DNA of 64,000 nt from an uncultured Clostridiaceae bacterium (GTDB lineage Bacteria > Bacillota > Clostridia > Lachnospirales > Lachnospiraceae): the NCBI GenBank assembly GCA_902477765.1, contig CABSIM010000006.1:25660-89659 (forward strand), written 5' to 3'. Both the position numbers and the translations under genes were made by a program. The notes beneath the pieces are model-generated. The model was not told the origin of the DNA, searched no databases, and saw only the letters and a program-made list of their open reading frames with translations. How positions within the stretch are numbered: the first letter of the stretch is position 1; each line of letters starts with the position of its first letter. This document shows, piece by piece, positions 49,196 through 61,100 of the stretch.

Positions 49196-49208
49196 ACGAT
49201 ATTATAAT
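49196..49208. promoter_or_regulatory. IclR-type operator box 3
   Basis: ACGATATTATAAT, a weaker match located at the predicted transcription start of the ureohydrolase gene. Confidence 0.6.
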
Positions 49209-49214
49209 CAAAAA

Positions 49215-49227
49215 ACTATATTATAGT
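49215..49227. promoter_or_regulatory. IclR-type operator box 4
   Basis: ACTATATTATAGT, a perfectly symmetric 13-mer 19 bases after box 3, the same spacing as boxes 1 and 2. Confidence 0.7.
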
Positions 49228-49256
49228 CAATTATGGTTAAGGAGGACGATAGCATT

Positions 49257-50237
49257 ATGTACAAACCTACAATTTATGACCCCGAGAATCGTGCAGTGGA
49301 ATTATACAGTGGCGTACCTTCCTTTCTGGGAATGCCTGTAATTCACAACAAAGACTTGCTGAAAAATTTCGATTTTGCAGTTCTGGGAATCCCTTGGGAA
49401 GGCGGATGTACCTTTGGGGGATGTTCTACATGTATTATGGCACCTAAAATCATTCGTGAAGTTTCTTTGCGATATACAGGTTATCTACCTGAATATGATA
49501 TTGACCTTTTTGATCATCTAACCTGCTGTGATTATGGAGATGTACCCGTTCAAAATGGTAATTATGATTTTACATTTCAATCTATAAGGAGCATGTATGC
49601 TGATATTATAAATGAAAATACTGTTCCAATTGTTTTCGGGGGTGATCACTCTATTTCTTATCCTCTCATATCCGAGCTTGCCCAAAAATATCCTCGCCGG
49701 CTTGGAATTATTCATTTTGATGCCCATCTTGACAATTATCCTTCATTCGGCAATGATCCTTATTCCAGATGTTCTCCCTTTAATCGCCTGTATCAAGATA
49801 TAAATATAGATCCCACCAAAATTGTTCACATCGGAATTCGTGGTCCCCGAAATCATCCTCAGGAACGCAGAGAAGCTTGCAAATATGGTGCATCTATAAT
49901 TACTGCAAAAGAAATAAAAGAGCAAGGATATTATTCTTCAATCAAAAAGGCTCTTAAAATCGCTCAGGAGCAGACAGACGCAATCTATGTTACTGTTTGT
50001 TCTGATGTTTTAGACGGTGCCGCCAATCCTCAGGGGCCTATCGATCCATGCGGTCTATCCTCTTTTGAAATCTGCATGATGCTGAATGAATGCGGTTATG
50101 CAGGCGCCAGGTCTTTTGATTTTGTTGAAATATATCCGGAGTCGCAGGGGGCGCATATTAGTGCTCACACTGCTAATTATTTTGCAATTTATTTTATGAA
50201 CGGAGTTGCCCGGGGCAGACTGGAAAAACAGAAATAA
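49257..50237 (+). CDS. arginase/agmatinase-family ureohydrolase with an altered metal site
   Basis: The 326-residue protein has the ureohydrolase fold: VFGGDHSISYP (His131 ligand), IIHFDAHLDNY (Asp155, His157, Asp159) and FDFVEIYP with the conserved Glu291. The third ligand motif, SxDxDxxDP in the family, reads TVCSDVLDGA, so the first Asp (arginase Asp232) is replaced by Cys248 while the second is kept as Asp250. The start at 49257 is chosen because GGAGG (49241-49245) precedes it; an ATG at 49233 has none. Family members act on arginine, agmatine, guanidinobutyrate, formimidoylglutamate or guanidine; the substrate here is unknown. Confidence 0.85.
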   Translation: MYKPTIYDPENRAVELYSGVPSFLGMPVIHNKDLLKNFDFAVLGIPWEGGCTFGGCSTCIMAPKIIREVSLRYTGYLPEYDIDLFDHLTCCDYGDVPVQNGNYDFTFQSIRSMYADIINENTVPIVFGGDHSISYPLISELAQKYPRRLGIIHFDAHLDNYPSFGNDPYSRCSPFNRLYQDINIDPTKIVHIGIRGPRNHPQERREACKYGASIITAKEIKEQGYYSSIKKALKIAQEQTDAIYVTVCSDVLDGAANPQGPIDPCGLSSFEICMMLNECGYAGARSFDFVEIYPESQGAHISAHTANYFAIYFMNGVARGRLEKQK

Positions 50238-50289
50238 ACATGGTATACTAATAGTCTCTATCCATTTTTATCTATGGGGAGATTTTATC

Positions 50290-51120
50290 ATGGGAGGAAA
50301 TACTATCCAAATGGAAAGAAAAAACAGCACTCTTATTCAGTCAATCGAAAGGGCCATACATATTCTTGACTGTTTTTCTGAAACAGCCTCCAGCCTTACA
50401 TTACTGCAGATCAGCCAGCAAACTAATCTTAATATTAACACCACACGCGGACTTGTAAACACATTGGTACATTATAATCTTCTTTTTCATGATGATATAA
50501 CAAATATGTATTCTCTAGGACTGTACTTTGTTTTCAAATCAAGGCTGATACACAGCAGTCAGCGTCTGGGGAGTCTTGGTGATATTGCACGTCCCTGGCT
50601 CCAACACATTACGGATAAATATAATCTGTTTTGTAGTCTACAGGTTGTCAGCCAGGATCAGATTTTTATGGTCGAAACACAGCAGCCCCGAAAAAGCCAT
50701 TACCACATTACTACCCCTCTTTATACCCCTTTTGAATGCCACTGTACTGCATCAGGAAAGCTTTATCTGCAATACTTGCCCTATGATAAGCTGCAAAGTA
50801 GATTGGATGTTATAGAATTTCCATCCTATACACCATATACAATTACAGATAAACAACATCTTATTGACTGTTTACATGAGCAAAAAAAACGTAGTTATTC
50901 TACTGAATTTGATGAAACAGCAATCGGGATCAGCAGCATTGCCGCTCCGATCCTGTCTGCGAATCAGCATCTGATCGGGACAATCAGTGTTACCGCACCA
51001 AGCAAAACTGTGGCGGAAATGGAATCCTCCATCTCAAAAGATCTTCTGGAAGCTGCTGATCACATTGCGCAGGCTGCTGTTTCATCTAGCAATATCGCTT
51101 TGATTTTCCCTGATCACTAA
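50290..51120 (+). CDS. IclR-family transcriptional regulator
   Basis: The 276-residue protein has an IclR helix-turn-helix (SIERAIHILDCFSETASSLT, LLQISQQTNLNINTTRGLVN) and a GAF-like effector domain (HCTASGKLYLQYLPYDKL, GISSIAAPILSANQHLIGTI). The start at 50290 is chosen because GGGGAG lies 8 bases upstream; the frame is open further upstream into the previous gene. It follows the ureohydrolase by 52 bases and probably binds the four boxes in the divergent promoter region. Confidence 0.9.
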   Translation: MGGNTIQMERKNSTLIQSIERAIHILDCFSETASSLTLLQISQQTNLNINTTRGLVNTLVHYNLLFHDDITNMYSLGLYFVFKSRLIHSSQRLGSLGDIARPWLQHITDKYNLFCSLQVVSQDQIFMVETQQPRKSHYHITTPLYTPFECHCTASGKLYLQYLPYDKLQSRLDVIEFPSYTPYTITDKQHLIDCLHEQKKRSYSTEFDETAIGISSIAAPILSANQHLIGTISVTAPSKTVAEMESSISKDLLEAADHIAQAAVSSSNIALIFPDH

Positions 51121-51139
51121 GAAATTCTGAAATTATTTT

Positions 51140-52153
51140 TCATAGTGTTTCATTTCGATCAGATCCTTTTTTGCAAGACCTGACTAAAATCAGTGCAGCC
51201 AAAGTCAGTACACAAACCAACCCTCCTCCAACTTTTATTATTTTAAGTCGTTTTATAAGCCATCCGGCAATTTTTTCCAGGAGTCCCACCGGTTCAGGCA
51301 GGTTTTCTGCTCCCGTTTCCGGCCGGGACTCCTTTTCAGGCTCCGGCCGTTTTTCCGGACGGACCTCCGAATCTCCCGTGCCGCTGTTCCGGGTATCCGC
51401 CTGCTCATATGTGCAGCGGTACACATATCCCCGGATCGGCGGAAGTTCCGCCGTCCCCTCATACAGTGCCTTCACTTCTCTTATCTGTTTTTTTCCTGCC
51501 GCCTCTGCGTCGCGCATGAATACTCCGTCTCTTTCATATGGCTCTCCCGTCCATTGCACCGAGGTTACCTGATAGTATTTTTCTGGAAGGCCCAGGTATT
51601 GCAGAAGCTTCCCTCCCCATTCGGAAGGTTCCTGATCTCCAGGTATCTCCGTTTCTCCCAGAAAAAAGCTGTCCGATCCATAGCCGGAGACTGTAACCGG
51701 AAAAGAAAATTCTTCTGACCATGAACTCCTTTTTTCCTCAGCATCCGTAAGAAAACCAGTGCACTCCACCTCCTGTCCCGTATCATCATCCCGTATCAGG
51801 ATGACTGCGGTTTCCGGCGGGGAATCTTCTCCTTCCAGAATACAGAAAATTTCCGCGGAAACCTGCCTGGTCCTGCCGTCAGTCACAGAATCCTCCCGGA
51901 TACAGGAAACCAGATGATATTTTTTCCCATCCCGCTCCAGTTCCTGTTCCGGAGCAAATGCATCCCCTTCCTCTGTATACAGGGGGCTCTTCAGTACAAA
52001 TATTTCTTTGCTGCTGTCTTCAGGATTCTGTCGGCATCCCGTGTTTTCGCTGCTCTGCCCTGTTTCCGTATCTGCAGGTCCGGCGCCCGAAAGCGCCAGA
52101 ACCCACAGAACTGCTGCCCCTGTCAGGCAGTATGTCCTGATTTTTCTTTTCAT
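51140..52153 (-). CDS. exported membrane-anchored protein, partner of the giant surface protein
   Basis: The 337-residue protein has a signal peptide (MKRKIRTYCLTGAAVLWVLA), an extracellular region of about 270 residues with no family I recognise, a Pro/Glu-rich linker (PEKRPEPEKESRPETGAE) and a C-terminal membrane helix (VGGGLVCVLTLAALILV) followed by RSCKKGSD. Its ATG overlaps the stop of the giant SpaA-type gene by 4 bases, so the two are translationally coupled and probably function together at the cell surface, for instance as an anchor or assembly factor. An upstream ATG at 52171 is in frame but lies inside the giant gene without a ribosome binding site. Confidence 0.75.
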   Translation of the reverse strand: MKRKIRTYCLTGAAVLWVLALSGAGPADTETGQSSENTGCRQNPEDSSKEIFVLKSPLYTEEGDAFAPEQELERDGKKYHLVSCIREDSVTDGRTRQVSAEIFCILEGEDSPPETAVILIRDDDTGQEVECTGFLTDAEEKRSSWSEEFSFPVTVSGYGSDSFFLGETEIPGDQEPSEWGGKLLQYLGLPEKYYQVTSVQWTGEPYERDGVFMRDAEAAGKKQIREVKALYEGTAELPPIRGYVYRCTYEQADTRNSGTGDSEVRPEKRPEPEKESRPETGAENLPEPVGLLEKIAGWLIKRLKIIKVGGGLVCVLTLAALILVRSCKKGSDRNETL

Positions 52154-55100
52154 GATCCTCCCTTCCTCCATCTCCTGAACTGCCAGATCAGTCCTGCGGC
52201 CCCCATCAGAAGTATCCAGACAAACACCTCTGTTTTGCTGTGATCTCCTGTGGGAGGAATCCGGATTCCGCCTCCGGGCTGTTCTCTCAGATCAATGACT
52301 GTCTGTATCCTGTTCTCATGCGAATACTCTGCAGTTATGATTCCGTGCTGCTTTTTCTTCTCTTTTTCAGGCTCCGGATCCGGCTCTTCTCCGCCGTCAT
52401 CTCTGTCCGCAGGAATCTTCTGGTCTTCCATTGCTATCCGGATCCATTCCCCCGTATCCGGCACCCGGAATCGGATCTCTTCCGCGGTCTTATATCCGGC
52501 CGGCGGCCTGACCTCCGTCAGTACATATTCTTCTCCTGAAACAAGTATCCCTTTCAGAATATAAGGCTCCGCCTCCGTTATCCATTCCGCGGCGGTCTTT
52601 CCCTGGCTGTCTGTCAGTCTCAGTCTGGCTCCTGCCAGCGGCTTTCCATTTCCTGCATCCGTTTTCAGAATTTCAATCTCCGTTTTTTTATTCTGCACGG
52701 AAACAAAATCTGCCGTTCCATCCAGGGACACTTTAAATTTCACAGGCATGGTTCTCCCATATCCCCCGGGCGGCTGTATTTCCGAAATCCAATAGGTTTT
52801 TCCCGCTTTCAGAACACCTGTAAGGATATATGGTTCCTCCCCGGAAGTCCACCGCGCAATCGCTTTTCCGTCTGTATCATACAGTTCCAGCTCTGCTCCC
52901 GGCAGCGGTTTTCCGGTTTCCATGTCCGTTTTCAGGATTTCTGTCCGGGTCGGCCGGTCTTTCATTTCCACCTTTGCTATTGTTCCGTCTTCCGGCATCG
53001 TAAACGTCACGGCTTCACTGTATGCATACCCTGAAGGCGGTCCTGTTTCCTCCAGTGTGTAGGTTTCCCCTGCCAGCAGTTTTCCGGAAATCACATGGGG
53101 TTCTTTTTCTGAAATCCATCGCTCCACGATGTTTCCAGAAGAATCTCTCAGTGTCAGTTCCGCTCCCTCGAGCTCTTCGCCTGTGGCAATATCTGTCTTT
53201 CTGATTTCTGCCCGGGTGGGGTAATCTTCCATGTTCACCTCTGTTTCCAGAACATCCTCCGGTAATATGAAGCTTATGGGCTCCGCTCTTCCATATCCAG
53301 GCGGAGATATCTCTTCCTCCAGCACGTATCTTTCTCCCGTCAGGAGTTTTCCCGTCAGTACATGCGGTTCTTCCTGGCTTGTCCAGCGGTCCACGGTAAT
53401 TCCTCCCGGGCCTTTCAGAACCAGTTCTGCTCCCGGCAGCAGATTTCCGGTCCCGGCCCGGGTCTTCCTTATCTTTATCTCTGTAGGCCTGTTTTCCAGT
53501 TCTATGGACGTCACATTTCTGTTTTCATCCAGAGTAAAGCTGAACCGTCCGGTGAGTACAGATTCCATTTTACCTTCTGTCCAGAAGCAGCACATTTCCT
53601 CCAGCATATATCGTTCCCCTGTCCGGAACCGTTTTCCCTCTTCTCCGTTTTCCGATTCTGTAATTCTGTGGAATCTCTCTTCTCCATCTGTTTCCCAGGA
53701 GTCCAGTACATTTCCCTTTCCATCTTTCAGTGTCAGCATCACCGACTGAAAAAGCCGGTCCTGAATCCTGATTTCCCCTTCAGAAAAACCGGTCCTGAAA
53801 ATTCCGGCGCGTACCGGACGGCGGCTTCCGTCAGAATAAACTGCCGTCTCCTTCAGCACATAAATTCCGCCGTTTTCCAGTTCCTCTGCAGAAAATCGCT
53901 TTCCGCTTCCGCTGCCGTACCATGAACATATTTCCTCTCCGTCTTTATAAAGCTGCATCTCTGTCCGGCCAGCCGAACGGCCCAATATAAGGACGGATCC
54001 GGTTCCCTGTGCACCGTCCGCTTCTTCATACCGGATCATCTGAAATGCATCGGAACTCCACAGGATTCTCTGCCCGTCCCCGGAAACGGCAAACAGTACC
54101 GGTCCGTTCTTTTTGTATCCGGCAGGCGCCTGTGTTTCCTCCAGAATGTAAATCCCTCCTGCAGTCAGTCCCCGTACTGTGTGCGGGCCGCCGTCCGAGA
54201 TCCAGGATGCAGCTGCAGGCTCCTTTTTCACATATTGCCCATTGACCCATTCTGCCTCATACACAGCAAGATGCGCCCCGGCAGCAAAGCTGCCGGTATA
54301 AAAATCGGTTTTACAGAAAACCACTTCTGTTTTCCGGTTCTCCGCTGCAATATGATACCTGAGTTCCTGACCCGTTATCTCACCTCCGAAAGAAAACTCC
54401 CATGATTCGGGATTCAGCCGGTATCCGGCAGGAGATCTTACCTCCTTCACCCGGTACCGGTACCAGTTCACCTTTCCGTCTTCGTACCGGCCCACAGGCA
54501 GAAGACCTGATTCTGCATTTCCGTCTGCATCTGTAATCAGACATGTTGTCTCTCCTGTATCCATATTTTCCGCTTCAAAAATTGCCCCTTCCAGCGGAAC
54601 TTCTGTTTCCCCGTCTTCCTTTTTCAGCAGAATCCTGCCCTGTGCCATGCGGTTCGGTGCCTGTATCAGAAGACTGCTGTCCATTCCGATATCCAGCTTC
54701 ATGGGTTCCATGGGAATGAATCCCTCCGGAGCTTTCAGTTCCGCCAGATAATACACGCCTGGCGGCAAAGCCGTCAGCCGGTGAGGCTTCAAATCTCCTG
54801 CTGACATTCCTTCAGGCGCCCGGTTCATTGCAATATCATCGGATGTAAATCTTCCCGCCTTTCCGGAAATCCACCGATCTTCCTCATAGTCCTGCTCCAT
54901 GACGAGACTTCCGTCTTCCGCCGCTCTGTAAAGTACCATTTCGGCCCCTTCCAGAGGCTGCCCGCTTTCATTTGTCTTGCTGATCCAGATTTCGTTTCTT
55001 CTGTTTTCCACTTCATACCGCCATACACTTCCTGTTTCGCATACCTGTATCAGCTTTGGAGCTGCAGTCTGGTACCCCGGCGGAGTCCCGGTTTCCATGA

Positions 55101-58100
55101 GGACATAATACCCGGCCGGAATCCGCTCCAGGCGGCGGCATCCGTCCTCTGTGCTGTAACTTACAGTTCCGTCTTCTGTCTCTTTATAATCAAACCTGTA
55201 TTCAAAAACAGGTTTCCCGGTTATGGACGTTCTGCACACGGTAATCCTCACCCGGGTCCCGTCATCCAGGCACCAGAGCTGCACCACAGTTTCTCCCTTT
55301 CCCGTTGCGGCGTTGGAAAGACGTTGTGCGCTTCGTTCCTGCGGCATCCCATCCCTTATCTCTGTCCAGAAAAAACCGTCAAATCCCGTACCATAAGTCA
55401 GAAAATAGTTTTCAAAATCATGGGTAAATCCCGAAACCTCCCTTCCTGTGAAAAGAGCAAGGAGCCTTTCACTCCAGTTTTTTTCCGGTATTATGTATTC
55501 TTTCATATATCCGGAAACTATTCCTGTCTCCCATCGGTCTATGATACGGGAAATGTCTGCTGCCGGAACTCCGTTTTCCAGTATGGGCCGGCCCTCCTGA
55601 TCCAGAACTGCCGGATACAGCGTCAGTTCCGCGGGACAGTCTTCAGGAAGAGGTATTTTTTCCCCGTTTTCTCCACGCTGAAATTTCAGAATCTCCAGCT
55701 TTGTATGATCATTTTTCAGGACGAATGTCTGCAGTTCTTCCGTCTGTTCCACTGTAATACCCATGGAATTTCTCACAAGCCCGGCAGGCGCGGAAAGTTC
55801 TTCCAGGATATAGTCGCCGGCCGGAATTCCCTCAAAATATACCGGGGTCTCTCCTGTGGTCCATTTTGCCGTCACCGGAACCGGCCGGTTATCTTCCGGA
55901 TCCTCCGTATACCAGACAGCCGGTGTTTCTTCAGATTTTCTCAGATACCATCCCTCCGGATAAACTGCCGGATCCCCGGCAATGCGTTCTGCCCTGAAAA
56001 GTGCCAGAACAGAACCTTGTACCGGAGTATGGGTATAGTCCCCCTTTCCTGACACGGAGATCCGTGTACCTTCTGCCGGGTCATCCCTGTTGATGACGCT
56101 GGTTTCATACCGGTCCGTTCCGTCTGTTTTCAGTATTTCGATTCTGGTTTTTTCATTAATAACGGAAACTGTCTGAATTTCTTCCGTTTCCGCCACTGTC
56201 ACCGCCTCCGGAAAGGCCCTGACATATCCATCCGGAACCGCAATCTCCTCCAGAATATAGGTTCCCGGCCGGACTCTTTTCAGAAGGTCCGGCTGCCCCC
56301 GTGTCATCTCGGAATCTTCCGGTGAATTGGGTTCTTTTTCTCCTGTTTTCCAGATATTGGGAATCAGGCATGCCTCCCCCAGCCGATGCCATAAAGGAGG
56401 GCCATCATTTTCCTTCCGCGGGTCTCCCACATCCTCCAGCCTTTCTTTTTCGTTTTTCCGGTAAGATGCCTGATTATACATTTCAAGAAGATCATGATAC
56501 CGGTACCGCACATACTTCCCGTCCCGGTCGTGGACCGGCCAGCCTTTGACATACTTCCATGCACTTATTCTGTAGTAATCCGGGAGTCCGTGAATTTCGT
56601 AAACCGGTTCCAGCATTTTCTCAAACTGGTTCTCCTGCATACTTCCTGTTATATACGCCAGTTCCGTATCCGCATTGGCTTCCGCCGGCCGCCCCGTAAG
56701 AATCTTTTCCCGGAAAACTGCCGTTCCTTCCTGATTCTGGGAAACCGTTACCGGCCATGCAAATTTTTTCCTGCCGCTTTCCACATAAGCCAGGCCTGTA
56801 TATCCATCTGTCATGGCGTCCCGGCGGCCGTTTTCATCCAGATGGTAAATGACCACTCCTTCCGGAACATCCGGAAATACTCCGTTTTTTCTGTCATAAA
56901 CCACATCCCGGATATGCTCTCCCTGAATTTCAAATACCGGAATTCCGTCCCGCAGAGCATAAATGGAACCGGTATCCGGAAGAATCTGTATTTTTTTCCC
57001 TTTCCTGTCGTATCCGTATACCGTTCCGTCTGTTCCCGTTTCTGTTACATTCAGATTTCCCAGGTCAAAAAACAGCACCGGTGTATCTTCTGATGATATG
57101 ATTTTCCATTTCCACACACCGTTTTCCTGAATCAGTGCCGGGGAAGCCCCGGCATTTTCCGCCCGGACTGTGATTTCCGTTACCTTTCCGGTGCGGTCGC
57201 GTTCCACATGCACACCTTCAAAAGAACAGTCCCCCGAATCTCCGGTTTCCCTGATCTCCAGCGCCCTGTAAAGGCCCATGACAGCTCCCGGAACATGCCT
57301 GTTTCTGTCTCCGGCGGTATCCGGCTCTCCGGAAAGATATCCGTATCCTGAAAATATCTGCTGGCTTCCATAGAATATCTCCACCGCATCACCGGATTTT
57401 TTCCTGTTTTCCAGGTATTCCAGAGTTCCCCGGAACCATCCATATCCCAGATATTTTCCAGTACTGCTGAATGCAAATTCCAGGTTTTCCGCGCCATATT
57501 TCCGGTCCAGTTCCGAAAGACTGCCCTCAACCCGTCCGGAAATCTTCATTTTCCGCACTGTATCCGGAGTCTTTTCCTTTTCTGCCAGCACCCGGACAGA
57601 TACATTTTCCACATAAAGTCTTGCTGTACCGGAACCGCCGTCTGAAAATACCAGTGCTGCTGTCTTCTGTTTTCCGCCGTCAGGGAAATAGGAAATCTGA
57701 TCTGAATAAATTTCAACTGCAATGGGGCGGCTCTTCACATAGCCGTCCGGAGCCTTCAGTTCGGCCAGCACGTATGCACCGGCCCCTATCGGCTGAGGCG
57801 TCGTGGCATAGCCTGTTGTCTGAAAACCGGTTTCCATGCTGTCTCCGTCTTCTGCTTTCATCATTTCGTCCCGCTCTGTCATCAGAACCCCTGTCTTTCC
57901 GGTCCGCAGCCCGGAATCATCCTCCAGAATAATCATTTCCTTTTCCCTGCATATGGGAGTTCCTGCCGGTACAATTCCATAACAGGTGTCTCCGGGGCCT
58001 CCCGCGGAATCCCATTCCCTGGCAAGAGGCGTAATCCGTTCTGCTCCCATGGCCTCCAGAAATATTCTGCTCCCGGTGATCAGAGTCGGTTCCCCATAGC

Positions 58101-61100
58101 GCCGGACGGATCCATCCCCATCCGGAGCATCTTCTCTTTCTGCCGCATAAAGCGCAAAAACGGCATCATCATAAAGTATCTGCTCTCCTGTCTCCGCATC
58201 CAGTTTCTCGATCCGCAGCTTCACCGAATAAAACCGGTTTTTTACCGGTCTGTAAGCATAACCGGTAAACGGCCCGTTTTCTGACGGATCCACGCTGCCA
58301 TCCTCCTTCCTGTCCTGCGGCTCCGTCATGGACCACGGAATCAGCATCGGTGCAAACATTCCGTCCACGGCAGTCCGGACTCCTGTCATTGTTCTGGTTC
58401 CGTCCTTATCTCCTGCTGTTTCGCTGTCCGATGCATAGTGATAATATCCTGCCACCGCCGGATTCCCGTACGGTTCATAATGCCCTTCTGCCTGTGAAGG
58501 TGTCAGGCCGTATTTATAAACTTCAAAGTCTCCGTCGGCGTTATGGGCCCGAATTACATAGGAACGTTCATCATCCCGGTGGTTTTCCGACATTTCTTCA
58601 TTAAAGCGGATCAGATATCCTGCTGCCAGCTGTTCCGGAGAGTCCGAAGCCCTGTACCGGTAAAAAGAAGTTACGGCTTCAGGCAGTTCCTCTTCTCCTG
58701 CATATCCGCTTTCACAGATTGCCGGAAGCGAGATCTCTCTTGGCCGGTCAGCTGCATAATGCCGGTTGGGAAAATCCCGCCATCGGGAATTCCATGGCTG
58801 CTGCTCCACAAGAACATAGTCCCCGTAAGGAAGCATTCCGGAAATCCCGTAGCTGTACACCGGTTCTCCGTTTTCTTCCATAAGAAAATCTGCCGCCAGC
58901 GTAGTCATGTCCTGATCCGCTCCTCCGTCCGGACTGGTATCCCAGGGAATGGCACAGATGTTTCTGATGTCCCAGGAGAAAAATGGCTTCAGATATTCTT
59001 CTGCTCTCCGGATGGCCTGATTCAGAGCACGGTCATACAGCTGATCTCCGTATCTTACCGGGCCTTCCCTTGCCTGCAGTTCTCCGTTTTCATCCGTAAT
59101 GAGCAGTTTTTCCGACTCATCTTCCAGATACCATTTCACTGCAAACTGACGGACTGCATCCGACTTTCGGGCGTTTTCTTCTGCTTCCGGGCTGGTATTG
59201 ACTGTATTTTCAGCTCCGGTCAGCCGGCTCACGCCAGTGGGTCTGAAGGAACTGTTCTGTACTTCCCCCGTATTTCTCCACTTATCTTTGTCTGCTGTCT
59301 CCACAGCATCAAAAAACTTTTCGTAATTGTACTGTATTTTCCGCCTGGATCCGCCCTCTTCCGCTGCCTCCTGTGTTTCCAGCAGCCTTATATATCCGTC
59401 CCCGCTTTTTGTATACAGCTTCTGAACCGGTTCCGGAAATTCTTTCCGGAAAACTTCCGGATCCACCGGAATCCCGTTTCTGTCTGTCCAGAACATTTCT
59501 CCTTCCTGATTCTTATAAAGTCGTTCCAGATTTGATTTCAGATACAGCCGGAACCGGAAATTAGGCATGGCTCCGGCAGCCGGCTCACCCTTTCCTCCAA
59601 ATTCCGAAGTAAATGCATCCTCATGGATCTGCCCGGTATGGAACGGATAGGTTCCGTCTTCTTCTCTTTCGATCTTCTTGATCACCTTGATTTTCTGACG
59701 GATGGGCCGTTCCAGAACCTGTACGGGGCGAAGTCCCGTATCGCCGTCTTCACTTACCTTATTCTGTCCCCGGTAAATCAGCCGTTTTGTTACGATGTAA
59801 GTATTGCCGGCCTCTGTCTCTTTTCCCGGGGAGCAGACCGCTCCCACGGACGCACCGGAAAATATCATAAGATACTGAACAAAACCCAGCTCATCGCCCT
59901 CTTTGTATCCTGCCGCATTGGCAGTACCCAGTTCTGCAATATCCCCGGCCGACAGACGAACCTTTTTCTTTCTGGTAACTGCCGTAAATGAAAGTTTCAG
60001 GCTTCCGTTTTCATCCGTGAATTCCTTTCCGAAACTGTCCGTGCCGCTGGTCTTCACATGGATTATGTGTGTTCCCGTATCCGGATCGTATTCCGCATCC
60101 AGCTTCACATCCTTCTGGACCGTCTCCATCGCTGTGATGATCTCAATTTTTTCCTTCTGTTCTGTCAGCGGCACCCGGTATCCGTTTCCGGGATCGCCTT
60201 TTTCATAATCAATGATCTCCTCTCCTTTTTTATGGAAAACCATGACAGGGTGATATACCTTTTTCAGAGTACCGGAGCCGTCATCCTGCAGCACCGGCCG
60301 CACAGATGCGTCCACATAATACCGCTTCATGGTTCCTGAACCGAATGAATATTTCCGCTGCACTTCAAAAGAAAATTCTCCTTCTGCCGCATATTTCTGA
60401 TAGACCACCCTCAGCGACTGCGGGTCTTCATATGCCACATAAATACTGTCTGCTTCAGCGTTTCCGTCCGCATCATTCATGGTGAAAAAATTTCTGCCAT
60501 AAGCCGACCGGTTTCCGGCATATAAACAGATTCTGTATTCCTGCCCGTTCTTTTCAATTTTGTCCAGTCCTCCGAAACTCCACCAGGGATTTTTCCCATA
60601 CCAGGAAAGCATCGCTGCCACCAGATCCCCGGCAGTTGCCTGGTCCGGCATTTTTTCGATGACCAGCACAGCCACAGCTTCTCCGTAGACATCAGATGCA
60701 GCCGGCTCTCCTGCCGGTCCTGTCTGTCCGAAAACATCTGTCTCTCCTTTTCTAAGCCCCCGGCTGAAAGCCGGATATTCTTCCGTGGAGTACTTTCCGT
60801 CTGCATTCCTCGGCGTATCGTAATCATATTGTCGCAGAATTTCCTCAAGTCTGGCTTTTATGGTAAGAAACATGGGGGACTGTCCGTCCCCATCCATTCC
60901 GGAAGAAAGCAGGTCCGAAAGGCCCTCCCGGTCAAATTCCACATATTCCGGCATCCGGCGTTCCGCCAGCGCGGTCCGTTCCACCTTCATCACCTGTTCT
61001 TCTGACCTCACCGCCGCCTTCTGTCCTTCAAGATTCCCCGAGTTATCGAATACCGGCTCATATTTCAGATCGCTTTCGTCACTTTCCGCCCGTTTCCATA

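Noticed and set aside
37713..51120. Prophage or integrative element
   Set aside because: Despite the AT-rich composition there is no integrase, capsid, conjugation or replication gene and no flanking repeat was noticed.
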